Part shown: positions 46,437-54,412 of the stretch, one piece after another
How positions within the stretch are numbered: position 1 is the stretch's first letter
Layout: each line of letters opens with the position of its first letter
Source of the DNA: Flavobacterium crocinum
GTDB taxonomy: Bacteria > Bacteroidota > Bacteroidia > Flavobacteriales > Flavobacteriaceae
Direction of reading: 5' to 3'
NCBI RefSeq assembly: GCF_003122385.1
Contig: NZ_CP029255.1
Span: forward strand, 5,146,001-5,210,000
DNA length: 64,000 bases
Position numbers and translations under genes: made by a program
Notes under the pieces: generated by a model
Databases searched by the model: none
Told to the model about the DNA's origin: nothing
The model's input: only the letters and a program-made list of their open reading frames with translations

Positions 46437-47906
46437 ATGAGTTCAGAAAATGTGCAAACCAAATGGGGGCAGTTTATCTCTTTGATAATTGTCTTCTTCT
46501 TTTGGGGTTTTGTTGGATCTGCCAATGACATCCTGATTCCAGTATTCAAAAAAGTATTTACGTTATCGCAAGTACAATCACAATTAGTAGCGTGGGCATT
46601 TTATGCAGCATACTTTGTTGGATCAATTATATTCTTTTTAGTTTCTTTAAAGCTTGACGTACTCCAAAAGTTCGGCTACAAAAGAACACTTTCTGCTGGA
46701 TTACTCCTTTCAGCAGTTGGCTCATTTTTATTCATTCCAGCGGCAACAATGGAAAGTTTCCCTTTCTTTTTAACTGCCTTATTTACTGTTGGTTTAGGAT
46801 TTTCTATCCAGCAAATAGTAGCAAATCCGTTAGCAATTAAGATGGGAAGCCCAAACACTGGAGCACACCGTTTAACACTTGCTGGGGGTATCAACTCTTT
46901 CGGAACCACAATTGGAGCTATCCTATTAGGAATTGCTTTGTTTGGAATGGGTGATAATAAAAAAACAGCTCTTTCATTAGAAGATATTAAATTACCTTTT
47001 ATTATTCTTGGCCTTGCTTTTATTGCTGTGGCAATTTTTATGAATTTCTCTAAAATTGAAGATCCTGAAAAAGAGGAAGAAGCCATTATTAAAGAACCTC
47101 ATAGTAAATTTAACATTCTTGATTACCCGCAATTATACCTTGGAATGTTAGGTATTTTTATTTACGTAGGAACAGAAGTAACGATCATCAGTAATTTACC
47201 TGCTCTATTACACACTAGCGAGTTTGGAAATGTACTAGAAGATGCAATCGCTCCATTTATAGCGCTATATTGGGGAAGTTTAATGATTGGTCGTTGGAAT
47301 GGTGGTGTAAACGTATTTAACACTTCAAACTTAGTAAACACGGCACTTAAATTTATCGTTCCTGCTGTAGCATTTGGAGTAATCATCGGAGCTAACATTT
47401 TTGCAGCACATGACGTTTCTTCATTCTATATCTACCCAATCTGGATTTTACTGTTTATTGCAGTAAGTTTTGTTGGAGGAAAAAATGCCGGAAAAACTTT
47501 AATGCTTTTCGGTATTTCAGGATTATTAATGATGGTATTAGGTTTAGTTTGGCCAAATCCGGAAATTGCTAAATTCTTCTTTATCTCAGGAGGTTTATTC
47601 TTATCTATTATGTGGCCTTCTATCTTCGATTTAGCGATCGCAGGATTAGGAAAAAATACCGGAAAAGCATCTTCTTTCTTAATTATGATGATTCTTGGAG
47701 GTGGTGTAATTCCATTAATTCAGGGAAGTATTTGTGACCTTGACATCACAAGTCCAGAAGGAATTTTCGGAATTTCATGGACACACTTCTCATACATTGT
47801 ACCACTTCTTGGTTTTGCATACTTAGCATTCTACGGATTCTACTGTCCACAAATCCTAAAAAAACAAGGTATCAGCCACGTACAAAGCGAAGGCGGCGGA
47901 CACTAA
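46437..47906 (+). CDS. NagP/FucP-like sugar MFS transporter
   Basis: The 489-residue inner-membrane protein has twelve hydrophobic segments of the sugar:proton symporter (FucP/NagP) group. FFFWGFVGSANDILIPVFKK lies near 21-40 and the conserved VGLGFSIQQIVANPLAIKMG near 118-137, followed by the central loop EDPEKEEEAIIKEPHSKF near 204-221. It imports monosaccharide; next to nagB and GH20 this is most likely GlcNAc. An upstream LytTR-like site places it in the same regulon. Confidence 0.88.
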   Translation: MSSENVQTKWGQFISLIIVFFFWGFVGSANDILIPVFKKVFTLSQVQSQLVAWAFYAAYFVGSIIFFLVSLKLDVLQKFGYKRTLSAGLLLSAVGSFLFIPAATMESFPFFLTALFTVGLGFSIQQIVANPLAIKMGSPNTGAHRLTLAGGINSFGTTIGAILLGIALFGMGDNKKTALSLEDIKLPFIILGLAFIAVAIFMNFSKIEDPEKEEEAIIKEPHSKFNILDYPQLYLGMLGIFIYVGTEVTIISNLPALLHTSEFGNVLEDAIAPFIALYWGSLMIGRWNGGVNVFNTSNLVNTALKFIVPAVAFGVIIGANIFAAHDVSSFYIYPIWILLFIAVSFVGGKNAGKTLMLFGISGLLMMVLGLVWPNPEIAKFFFISGGLFLSIMWPSIFDLAIAGLGKNTGKASSFLIMMILGGGVIPLIQGSICDLDITSPEGIFGISWTHFSYIVPLLGFAYLAFYGFYCPQILKKQGISHVQSEGGGH

Positions 47907-47930
47907 AAATTTTAAAACTCCAATATAAGA

Positions 47931-47973
47931 AAATCCAAATTCCAATTTTACAAAACGGAATTTGGATTTTTTT
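47931..47973 (+). terminator. Terminator of the sugar transporter gene
   Basis: AAATCCAAATTCC (47931-47943) pairs with GGAATTTGGATTT (47957-47969), followed by a T-run to 47973. Confidence 0.85.
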
Positions 47974-48008
47974 ATCCTACAAAATAAAATCTCAGTATCT
48001 CAGAACCT

Positions 48009-48503
48009 TTACTTTGCATTAATAACATTTTCGAGATTCTTTTTAAAAACAGCCTTATTTTGTGCCGAAATAGAATAAACCACATCTTTATCTGCATGAA
48101 CAATTACTTTGTCTATATCAGCCTTTAAAAGCGCTTGTGGATCTTTTATTCTTAAAGTACAGGCACCATCAAAAAAGCCATCGTCTTCTATTGTTTTCTT
48201 AGCTTCAATCTGCGTTCCATCACTTAGCACCGCAGAAATAGTCATATCACTATTCAATGTTTTCGAATAAAAACCATCCATAACCAAAAGTAATCTGTAG
48301 CTATTCTTCATTTCAGGACCTTTAAACTCATGTCTGGTAATATTATATCGCAGCCCTTTTGCCAGACTTTGAAATTTAACCGAACAATCCAGTTCATAAG
48401 TTGCTACATCGCCCGCGTCATTAACCGAAGTAATTACTTTCGCCTGGGCATTTACAGAAAAACTGCTAATAATAAAACACAAAACAATCAATATTACTTT
48501 CAT
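48009..48503 (-). CDS. Secreted hypothetical protein, 164 residues
   Basis: A signal peptide (about 1-20, ending SVNAQ) precedes a beta-rich mature part of about 145 residues (for example YELDCSVKFQSLAKGLRYN, SYRLLLVMDGFYSK). It contains two cysteines (in LDCSVKF and GACTLRI) that may form a disulfide. I do not recognise the family. It sits between the sugar transporter terminator and the transaldolase gene, on the same strand as the latter but beyond that gene's terminator. A start two codons upstream (MNMK) is equally possible. Confidence 0.6.
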   Translation of the reverse strand: MKVILIVLCFIISSFSVNAQAKVITSVNDAGDVATYELDCSVKFQSLAKGLRYNITRHEFKGPEMKNSYRLLLVMDGFYSKTLNSDMTISAVLSDGTQIEAKKTIEDDGFFDGACTLRIKDPQALLKADIDKVIVHADKDVVYSISAQNKAVFKKNLENVINAK

Positions 48504-48537
48504 ATTCAACTATTTAAGATTCATATAAAAGTAAAAA

Positions 48538-48573
48538 AAAATCGTCTTTTCTCGTTAGAAAAAAGACGATTTT
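48538..48573 (-). terminator. Terminator of the transaldolase gene
   Basis: AAAATCGTCTTTT (48538-48550) and AAAAGACGATTTT (48561-48573) form a 13-base stem; a T-run follows on the minus strand. Confidence 0.85.
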
Positions 48574-48594
48574 AATTTTGTATCTATCTAAGGA

Positions 48595-49251
48595 TTACTT
48601 GTTTCCCTTTTCGAAATCAGCTACGAACTGAGCTAAACCAATATCAGTCAATGGGTGTTTCAACAATCCGTAAATTGCAGAAAGCGGTCCTGTCATAACA
48701 TCTGCACCAATTTTAGCACAGTTTACAATATGCATTGTGTGACGCACAGAAGCAGCTAAAATTTGAGTTTCATAACCATAGTTATCATAAACTTCTCTAA
48801 TTTCCTGAATCAAGTTCAATCCGTCAGTAGAAACATCATCCAAACGACCTACGAAAGGAGAAACATAAGTAGCTCCTGCTTTAGCAGCCAAAATCGCTTG
48901 TCCTACAGAGAAAACAAGAGTTACGTTAGTTTTGATTCCTTTATCAGAAAAATATTTTGCCGCCATAACACCTTCCTTAGTCATTGGAAGTTTTACAACG
49001 ATTTGGTCATGTAATTCAGCTAACTCTTCACCTTCTTTTACCATTCCTTCAAAGTCAAGCGCATTCACTTCAGCACTTACATCACCTTCTACAAGATTGC
49101 AGATATCAACATAATGCTTTAAAATGTTGTTTTTACCAGTGATTCCTTCTTTTGCCATCAAAGACGGGTTAGTTGTTACACCATCCAAAACACCTAAAGC
49201 TTGTGCTTCTTTAATTTGAGCTAAATTAGCTGTGTCAATAAAAAATTTCAT
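48595..49251 (-). CDS. Transaldolase (TalC/FSA-type)
   Basis: This 218-residue TIM-barrel enzyme transfers a dihydroxyacetone unit in the pentose phosphate pathway. The start [17 protein letters not shown] (1-17), [13 protein letters not shown] (about 24-36), the Schiff-base lysine in [19 protein letters not shown] region preceding [16 protein letters not shown] (about 125-140), and [10 protein letters not shown] (about 166-175) are typical of the short TalC/FSA class. It has its own terminator and is followed upstream by a structured repeat. Confidence 0.92.
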   Translation of the reverse strand: MKFFIDTANLAQIKEAQALGVLDGVTTNPSLMAKEGITGKNNILKHYVDICNLVEGDVSAEVNALDFEGMVKEGEELAELHDQIVVKLPMTKEGVMAAKYFSDKGIKTNVTLVFSVGQAILAAKAGATYVSPFVGRLDDVSTDGLNLIQEIREVYDNYGYETQILAASVRHTMHIVNCAKIGADVMTGPLSAIYGLLKHPLTDIGLAQFVADFEKGNK

Positions 49252-49285
49252 AATTTATATTATTTAAATTGTGTTGATTTATTCT

Positions 49286-49398
49286 GGGCGTGACCCTATT
49301 TGAAAAAGGCGCACTAATCAGAACGTTTATAAGCGCCTTTTTCAAATAGGGTCGGGCTATCCGTACTACTTCGGTAGTTTACTTCTATCCCTCACGCA
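49286..49398. repeat. Cloverleaf-like structured intergenic element
   Basis: An outer GCGTGA (49288-49293)/TCACGC (49392-49397) pair encloses two hairpins. One has perfect 19-base arms (49294-49312 with 49333-49351) and a 20-base loop; the other is ACTAC-TTCG-GTAGT (49365-49378) with a stable UUCG-type loop. GGGTCGGGCTATCCG lies between them. I know similar GGGCGT...TCGGGCTATCCG...CCCTCACGC elements from flavobacterial genomes, without a known role. No gene is present. Confidence 0.8.
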
Positions 49399-49500
49399 AA
49401 CGCAGGTGCAAAATTACGAAATCAATACCAATAACAATTTCAAAAAACAGATCAATTTGCAAATTCTCTCAAAATTCACAAAATATTTACAAACCGTAAA

Positions 49501-49692
49501 TTATTTGTTTCTGTTTAGTTCTTTCAATTCATCCCTGATTTCTTCCAAAACTCTTAGAGTATCTTCTTTATAACTTTCAGAATTATTGATCTTGTCACTT
49601 ACAGATCCCAAAATCCTACGAATAACAAACCAAATAACAGCAAAAATTAAAACAGCAAAAATACTAGGTAAATATTCAGCAATCTTTTCCAT
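49501..49692 (-). CDS. Small single-pass membrane protein (63 residues)
   Basis: MEKIAEYLPSIFAVLIFAVI begins a single membrane segment (about 8-28), followed by a basic RRIL and a charged coiled-coil-like tail (NNSESYKEDTLRVLEEIRDELKELNRNK). It starts 4 bases after the SDR gene stop on the same strand and is therefore probably co-transcribed. Function unknown. Confidence 0.65.
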   Translation of the reverse strand: MEKIAEYLPSIFAVLIFAVIWFVIRRILGSVSDKINNSESYKEDTLRVLEEIRDELKELNRNK

Positions 49693-49696
49693 AATT

Positions 49697-50500
49697 TTAT
49701 AATTTATAATGATTCATTAACATCTTTTCGTAAACTTTATCCGGAAGCGCACGTTTTAAAACAATCGAAAACTTTTGCATAAAAGCTCCGACTTTATAAT
49801 GTACGTTAGGCTTTTTAGTTTGAATAATTTTATAAACCGCTTCGGCCATTTCATTTGGATTACTTCCTGCATCAACATGATCGTTCATCGTAGCCAATAT
49901 ATCTCCGTAAACTTTTTCATAAGCCGAATCTTTAATCACAGGTGCATGATAACGTCCCGCGGCAATATTAGTAGCAAAATCGCCGGGAGCAACATTAGTA
50001 ATTTCAACACCAAAAGACTTAACTTCCATTCTTAAAGCCTCAGTAATCAACTCCAAAGCTCCTTTTGATGCAGAATAAACGCTTCTGTAAGGAAGCCCCA
50101 TATATCCGGCAATAGAAGTAATATTAATAATAAGTCCAGAATTTTGTTTGCGCATTTGTGGCAGCGCAGCTTTCATAACTTCAATGGGTCCAAAAAAATT
50201 AGTCTCAAAATTATTTCTTATTTCTTCCGTCGGAATTTCTTCTAAAGGTCCGGTAATCCCAACTCCCGCATTATTGATTACAATATCCAATCTGCCAGAA
50301 GTTTCAATAATTTTAGAAACCGCTGTCTGAATAGATGCTGCATTTCGAACATCCAAGGCAACCAAAGGAAAAACAGAATTCAATACTTTCTCCGGATTTC
50401 TACTCGTTCCGTACACTACGAAACCTTTTTGATGTAAAAATTCACCAATAGATTTTCCAATTCCGGATGATCCTCCGGTAATTAAAACGACTTTATTCAT
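49697..50500 (-). CDS. Short-chain dehydrogenase/reductase
   Basis: The 267-residue Rossmann enzyme has TGGSSGIGKSIGE (about 8-20, cofactor binding), NNAGVGITGPLEEI (about 75-88) and the catalytic YRSVYSASKGALE (YxxxK, about 143-155) with the serine in NITSIAGYMG. NAD(P)H-dependent reduction or oxidation of an unknown carbonyl or alcohol is expected. It is upstream of the 63-residue membrane protein gene. Substrate cannot be told. Confidence 0.88.
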   Translation of the reverse strand: MNKVVLITGGSSGIGKSIGEFLHQKGFVVYGTSRNPEKVLNSVFPLVALDVRNAASIQTAVSKIIETSGRLDIVINNAGVGITGPLEEIPTEEIRNNFETNFFGPIEVMKAALPQMRKQNSGLIINITSIAGYMGLPYRSVYSASKGALELITEALRMEVKSFGVEITNVAPGDFATNIAAGRYHAPVIKDSAYEKVYGDILATMNDHVDAGSNPNEMAEAVYKIIQTKKPNVHYKVGAFMQKFSIVLKRALPDKVYEKMLMNHYKL

Positions 50501-50671
50501 TTTTTTTAAAAGTTGTTAGTTATAGGTTAAGAGTTAAGAGTTATAAATTTTGTGTTGTAAATAAAGTAAACTTTACAACTTTTAACCTATAACTTCTAAC
50601 TTCCAAACGTCCAAAAATAAAAAAATCCTCCTGAAAAGGAAGATTACAAATTAAATTATTCTAAAAAAAAT

Positions 50672-50764
50672 GGCAAGCGACCTACATCGCACCGCTCAAC
50701 CGCGTACCCTTGCTATGTTCCCATCCTGGGGGAGTCTGCAGGAGCTGGTCGTGTAGGACTTGCC
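50672..50764 (-). ncRNA. ffs: Signal recognition particle RNA (small type)
   Basis: The 93-base RNA on the minus strand has terminal arms GGCAAG and CTTGCC, long paired sides (TCCTACACGACC with GGTCGC/GTAGG parts) and an apical region with CAGGATGGGAACATAGCAAG. This corresponds to the conserved Ffh-binding CAGG..GGAA..AGCA loop of 4.5S RNA. The 3' stem is followed directly by eight T residues, and a consensus promoter is positioned to start transcription at its 5' end. Confidence 0.9.
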
Positions 50765-50768
50765 GGTG

Positions 50769-50799
50769 CAAATATACAACCTTTTTATATTTTTGCAAG
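50769..50799 (-). promoter_or_regulatory. Promoter of the SRP RNA gene
   Basis: On the minus strand CTTG (50799-50796), 19 bases, then TATATTTG (50776-50769) is a near-perfect Bacteroidota promoter. Transcription is expected to start a few bases later, at the RNA 5' end. Confidence 0.85.
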
Positions 50800-50802
50800 A
50801 GC

Positions 50803-50834
50803 TTTGTCACTATAAAAATATCGTTGTATATTGG
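50803..50834 (+). promoter_or_regulatory. Promoter of the glutaminyl cyclase gene
   Basis: TTTG (50803-50806), 20 bases, then TATATTGG (50827-50834) lies 19 bases before the ATG, back to back with the SRP RNA promoter. Confidence 0.5.
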
Positions 50835-50853
50835 CTTATTCAAATTTTAAACT

Positions 50854-51903
50854 ATGAAAAAATATAACTTCCTAGCTGTCATTTTATTAGGAATCGCATT
50901 TGTTGGATGTGGAGATACAAAAAAAAGTGAAAATTCTTTATTTACTATCGATGATTCTGCATTTCCGGCACATTTTACACAAAAAGATCCTGTTACAATC
51001 GGAATTTTAAATCCAAAATCGAAAGAAATCGACAGTGTTGCCTACTTCATAAATGACCAAAGAGTTGGAGGTACAAAAGGCGCCGGAGAATTTAGATTTG
51101 AACTAATCGATCAAAAATTAGGTTATCAATACCTAAAAGCGACAGTATATTTTGGCGGAGATTCTTCTGATGCTACTAAAAGAATTGAAGTCGTTTCTGA
51201 TGTTGAACCAAAACTTTTGAACTATAAGGTTGTAAATACTTTTGCACATGATTCTTTAGCTTTTACTGAAGGTTTGGAATTTCATGATGGAAGACTTTTT
51301 GAAAGTACAGGACAAAAAGAAGATTCATACTTTAGAGAAGTAGATTATAAAACCGGAAAAGTAATTAAACAAGTAGATCTTCCTAAAGAATATTTTGGAG
51401 AAGGAATCACTTTTTTCAATGGAAAACTATATCAGCTTTCATGGCAGGAAAAAACAGGTTTTATCTATGATGCTAAAACTTTTAAACTGGAAAAAACATT
51501 CAAATACGATAAAGATATTGAAGGTTGGGGAATGACACACGACGACAAATATATTTATCACTCTGATGGAACGGAGAAAATCTGGAAAATGGATCCTTCT
51601 AATCAAAAACTTATCGATTACGTAAACGTATATTCTGGTACTTCAAAAATTAAAGCATTAAACGAATTAGAATTAATCGATGGGAAATTCTATGCTAATG
51701 TTTGGCAAAAAGATGCTATTGCCGTTGTAGATCCAAAATCCGGCGCTGTTGAAGGAATCATCAATTTATCTGGTCTTCGTAAATTTGTAAAAAGTAAAAA
51801 TGCCGAGGTATTAAACGGAATTGCATACAATCCTGCTACTAAAACTATTTTTGTTACCGGAAAATACTGGGATAAAATATTCGAAATAACAGTTTCAGAA
51901 TAA
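50854..51903 (+). CDS. Glutaminyl-peptide cyclotransferase lipoprotein
   Basis: The 349-residue protein is a lipoprotein (GIAFVGCG, cysteine about 19) with an N-terminal Ig-like region (about 25-120). A beta-propeller of the plant-type glutamine cyclotransferase family follows (FAHDSLAFTEGLEFHDGRLFESTGQ near 131-155, EGWGMTHDDKYIYHSDG near 228-244, LNELELIDGKFYANVW near 269-284). It converts N-terminal glutamine to pyroglutamate outside the cytoplasm. This fits the many exported proteins in this group with Gln right after the signal peptide. Confidence 0.9.
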   Translation: MKKYNFLAVILLGIAFVGCGDTKKSENSLFTIDDSAFPAHFTQKDPVTIGILNPKSKEIDSVAYFINDQRVGGTKGAGEFRFELIDQKLGYQYLKATVYFGGDSSDATKRIEVVSDVEPKLLNYKVVNTFAHDSLAFTEGLEFHDGRLFESTGQKEDSYFREVDYKTGKVIKQVDLPKEYFGEGITFFNGKLYQLSWQEKTGFIYDAKTFKLEKTFKYDKDIEGWGMTHDDKYIYHSDGTEKIWKMDPSNQKLIDYVNVYSGTSKIKALNELELIDGKFYANVWQKDAIAVVDPKSGAVEGIINLSGLRKFVKSKNAEVLNGIAYNPATKTIFVTGKYWDKIFEITVSE

Positions 51904-51934
51904 ATCTAAAAATAATTTAGAAATACAAATTTCA

Positions 51935-52010
51935 CAGATTTCACGGATTAGTTCGTGATAATTTGTGACACGAGACCGTAGGGCGAACTGACGAAGTAAA
52001 TTTGTGTTTT
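51935..52010. repeat. Degenerate interspersed repeat before hutI
   Basis: GCGAACTGACGAAGTAAAT at 51983 resembles GCGAACTGGCGAAGCAAAT at 27594, inside the larger TCATTTCGAC element. CACAGATTTCACGGATTAG words precede it. Confidence 0.5.
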
Positions 52011-52025
52011 ATAACAATAGCAATA

Positions 52026-53264
52026 ATGATAACATTAATTACAAACATCCAAGAATTGCTTCAGGTTCGCGAGACTTCAATTACAAAAGTTTCAGGGTCA
52101 GAAATGGCAGTACTTCCAACAATAAAAAATGCTTTTTTAGTTTTAAAAGATAATCTTATTGAAGATTTTGGTTCAATGGAAAATCTTCCTGAGATAAACG
52201 CAGATAAAACAATTGATGCAACAGGAAAAGTAGTTCTTCCGTCCTGGTGTGACAGTCATACACATATTGTTTACGCAGGAAATCGAGAGCAGGAATTCGT
52301 AGACCGCATTAACGGATTATCTTATGAAGAAATAGCGAATCGTGGCGGAGGAATCTTAAATTCAGCAAAAAAATTAAATGAGACTTCAGAAGAAGAAATC
52401 TACGAGCAATCAAAAGTCCGTTTAGAAGAAGTCATGCATTTAGGGACCGGAGCGGTCGAGATAAAATCGGGTTATGGTTTAACCGTTGACGGCGAGCTAA
52501 AAATGCTTCGTGTGATTAAAAAACTGGCTGAAAATTATCCAATTGCCATAAAAGCAACTTTTCTTGGAGCACATGCTTTCCCAACTCATTACAAAGAAGA
52601 TAAAGCAGGATATCTGGATGAAATCATAAACGAAATGCTACCAGAAATTGCCAAAAACAAACTTGCAGATTACGTGGATGTTTTCTGCGAAAGCGGTTAT
52701 TTTTCAGTAGACGAAACCGAAAAAATAATGGAAGCCGGAATTGCATTTGGTTTAAAACCAAAAATCCACGTAAACCAGTTTAATTCTATTGGCGGAATAC
52801 AAGCCGGAGTTAAATTTAACGCTCTTTCTGTCGATCATTTAGAAATTATGAATACCGAAGATATTGAAGCTTTAAAAAACACTGAAACGATGCCAGTAGC
52901 TTTACCTTCCTGCTCTTATTTTTTAAGCATTCCTTACACTCCGGCACGCGAAATGATCAAAGCCGGCTTGCCAGTTGCATTAGCAACAGATTTCAATCCT
53001 GGTTCTACTCCATCCGGAAATATGAATTTTGTTGTTGCAACAGCCTGTATCAAAATGAAAATGACTCCTGAAGAAGCAATCAACGCTGCCACAATAAACG
53101 GAGCTTACGCCATGGGGGTTTCAAATACACATGGAAGTATTACAAAAGGCAAAAAAGCCAATTTAATACTTACCAAACCTACCTCATCTTATTATCAGAT
53201 TCCTTATGCTTTTGGAAGCAATTTAATTGAATCGGTTTTTATTGAAGGGAAAATTCTGAAATAA
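52026..53264 (+). CDS. hutI: Imidazolonepropionase
   Basis: This 412-residue amidohydrolase converts 4-imidazolone-5-propionate to N-formimidoyl-glutamate in histidine breakdown. The metal motif VVLPSWCDSHTHIVYAGNREQEF lies near 67-89 (HxH), with GGGILNSAKKL near 106-116, a metal histidine in KATFLGAHAFPTHY near 178-191, KIHVNQFNSIGG near 243-254, and ALATDFNPGSTPSGN near 318-332. I chose the ATG at 52026; a longer frame from a TTG would run into repeat sequence. The next pathway enzyme is encoded at 54413. Confidence 0.94.
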   Translation: MITLITNIQELLQVRETSITKVSGSEMAVLPTIKNAFLVLKDNLIEDFGSMENLPEINADKTIDATGKVVLPSWCDSHTHIVYAGNREQEFVDRINGLSYEEIANRGGGILNSAKKLNETSEEEIYEQSKVRLEEVMHLGTGAVEIKSGYGLTVDGELKMLRVIKKLAENYPIAIKATFLGAHAFPTHYKEDKAGYLDEIINEMLPEIAKNKLADYVDVFCESGYFSVDETEKIMEAGIAFGLKPKIHVNQFNSIGGIQAGVKFNALSVDHLEIMNTEDIEALKNTETMPVALPSCSYFLSIPYTPAREMIKAGLPVALATDFNPGSTPSGNMNFVVATACIKMKMTPEEAINAATINGAYAMGVSNTHGSITKGKKANLILTKPTSSYYQIPYAFGSNLIESVFIEGKILK

Positions 53265-53304
53265 ACTTTTGTTTTTTCACAAAATAGAAATCATACAAAC
53301 ATAG

Positions 53305-53324
53305 CCTGTGGTTTCAACCACAGG
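53305..53324. repeat. CCTGTGGTT palindrome
   Basis: CCTGTGGTT-TC-AACCACAGG is a perfect 9-base inverted repeat in the hutI downstream gap, of the same style as the palindromes at 25046-25310. Confidence 0.6.
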
Positions 53325-53376
53325 AAACGTATTGTTTAGGACATTGTTTTAAACAAACTCACATTCATCCATAAAA

Positions 53377-53403
53377 AAAGGTCTGTGAAAATCACAGACC
53401 TTT
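53377..53403. terminator. Bidirectional terminator between hutI and coiled-coil gene
   Basis: AAAGGTCTGTGA (53377-53388) and TCACAGACCTTT (53392-53403) form a 12-base stem with an AAA loop. A-rich and T-rich sides serve both converging genes. Confidence 0.85.
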
Positions 53404-53434
53404 AATATCTAAGTGGTATTTACCTTTGGCAGAA

Positions 53435-54313
53435 TTATCTTAAGCTGAAACTAGTTTTAGAAACTAACTCATCGTTATCAAAAACATTGATAAAGTAAGT
53501 TCCTTTAGCGAAATCTTTACCTGGAAGATCTTCAACAACATTTACACTTTTGTTTTCATACTTTACAGTAGTTTTAAAGCTGTATGTTAAAGAATTATCT
53601 CCAAAGCTTTCTGTTTTTTTCTCGCCCAATACATTGTTTTTAGCGTCGATAACTTGAACATAATATGTTTTGTCACCAGATTTTGCAATTTGGTTTTCAG
53701 CAATTGTAAAACTTACTTTTAAAACATCAGCACGACTTGCTTTGTCTGTTTCGATTTGTTTACCAGAGCTTTTCAATTTGTAAGCTGCAGTTTTAGTGTT
53801 CAAAATTGATAATTTAGAACCTCTTTCTACTGTTTTAGCTAACTCCTCATTTTGACCAACTAATACTTCGTTGTATTTTTTAGACTCTCCTAAAACTACA
53901 ATTGTACTATCTCTCTGAGTAGTTAAAACACCATTTTGTTTTTTCAACTCATCATTTTCAGCAACAAGAGTTTTCATTTTGCTCTGCATTGCCTGAACCT
54001 GAGATCTGTATTTAGAAACATCACCTTTAGACTTATTTAAATCATCCATTAAAGCAACTACTTTATCTCTCTCCTGGATTAATTCGTCAGACATTGAAGT
54101 ATTTTCAGCAATTGCAGCATCATAAGTAGCTTTTAATTCCTGTAAATCTTTCATTACAGATTCTTTCTCTGTCAAAGTTGTGGTAAGTTCCGTTTTAACT
54201 ACCTCTGTATCAGAAGATAATTTAAAAATATACACTAAGCTACCAATCAGTAGGACTGCTAAAACTGCGATTATCGCTTTTAGACTTGAATTGTTGTTCT
54301 TTGGGTTTTCCAT
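53435..54313 (-). CDS. Membrane-anchored coiled-coil protein
   Basis: The 292-residue protein has a short cytoplasmic N-terminus and one membrane segment (about 12-31, IIAVLAVLLIGSLVYIF). A long heptad-like coiled coil follows (about 35-165, rich in E/K/L/V), and then a beta-rich C-terminal domain (about 185-292, with YVQVIDAKNNVLGEKKTESFG and FINVFDNDELVSKTSFSLR). It resembles chromosome-partition or cell-envelope scaffold proteins common in flavobacteria. It separates hutI from the hutG-like gene but runs in the opposite direction. The start was set at MENPKNNN. Confidence 0.72.
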   Translation of the reverse strand: MENPKNNNSSLKAIIAVLAVLLIGSLVYIFKLSSDTEVVKTELTTTLTEKESVMKDLQELKATYDAAIAENTSMSDELIQERDKVVALMDDLNKSKGDVSKYRSQVQAMQSKMKTLVAENDELKKQNGVLTTQRDSTIVVLGESKKYNEVLVGQNEELAKTVERGSKLSILNTKTAAYKLKSSGKQIETDKASRADVLKVSFTIAENQIAKSGDKTYYVQVIDAKNNVLGEKKTESFGDNSLTYSFKTTVKYENKSVNVVEDLPGKDFAKGTYFINVFDNDELVSKTSFSLR

Positions 54314-54387
54314 ATTTAAAAAAATTTTCTTTAATAACAAATTTAAGAATTAATATAAGGTAATAACGTAAGTTTCTACAATTATAT

Positions 54388-54395
54388 TATTTTTG
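54388..54395 (+). promoter_or_regulatory. -7 element of the hutG-like gene
   Basis: TATTTTTG matches TAnnTTTG, 17 bases before the ATG; no clear -33 element. Confidence 0.45.
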
Positions 54396-54412
54396 GAAAA
54401 TAAATTTTTTTA

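Noticed and set aside
46676..47086. 136-codon leftward ORF inside the sugar transporter gene
   Set aside because: It is a mirror of a strongly conserved membrane-protein frame; its S/P/A-rich sequence reflects antisense hydrophobic codons.
49286..49398. Simple terminator or metabolite riboswitch
   Set aside because: The multi-stem layout with UUCG hairpin is too complex for a terminator. It lies upstream of transaldolase but matches no riboswitch class I know.
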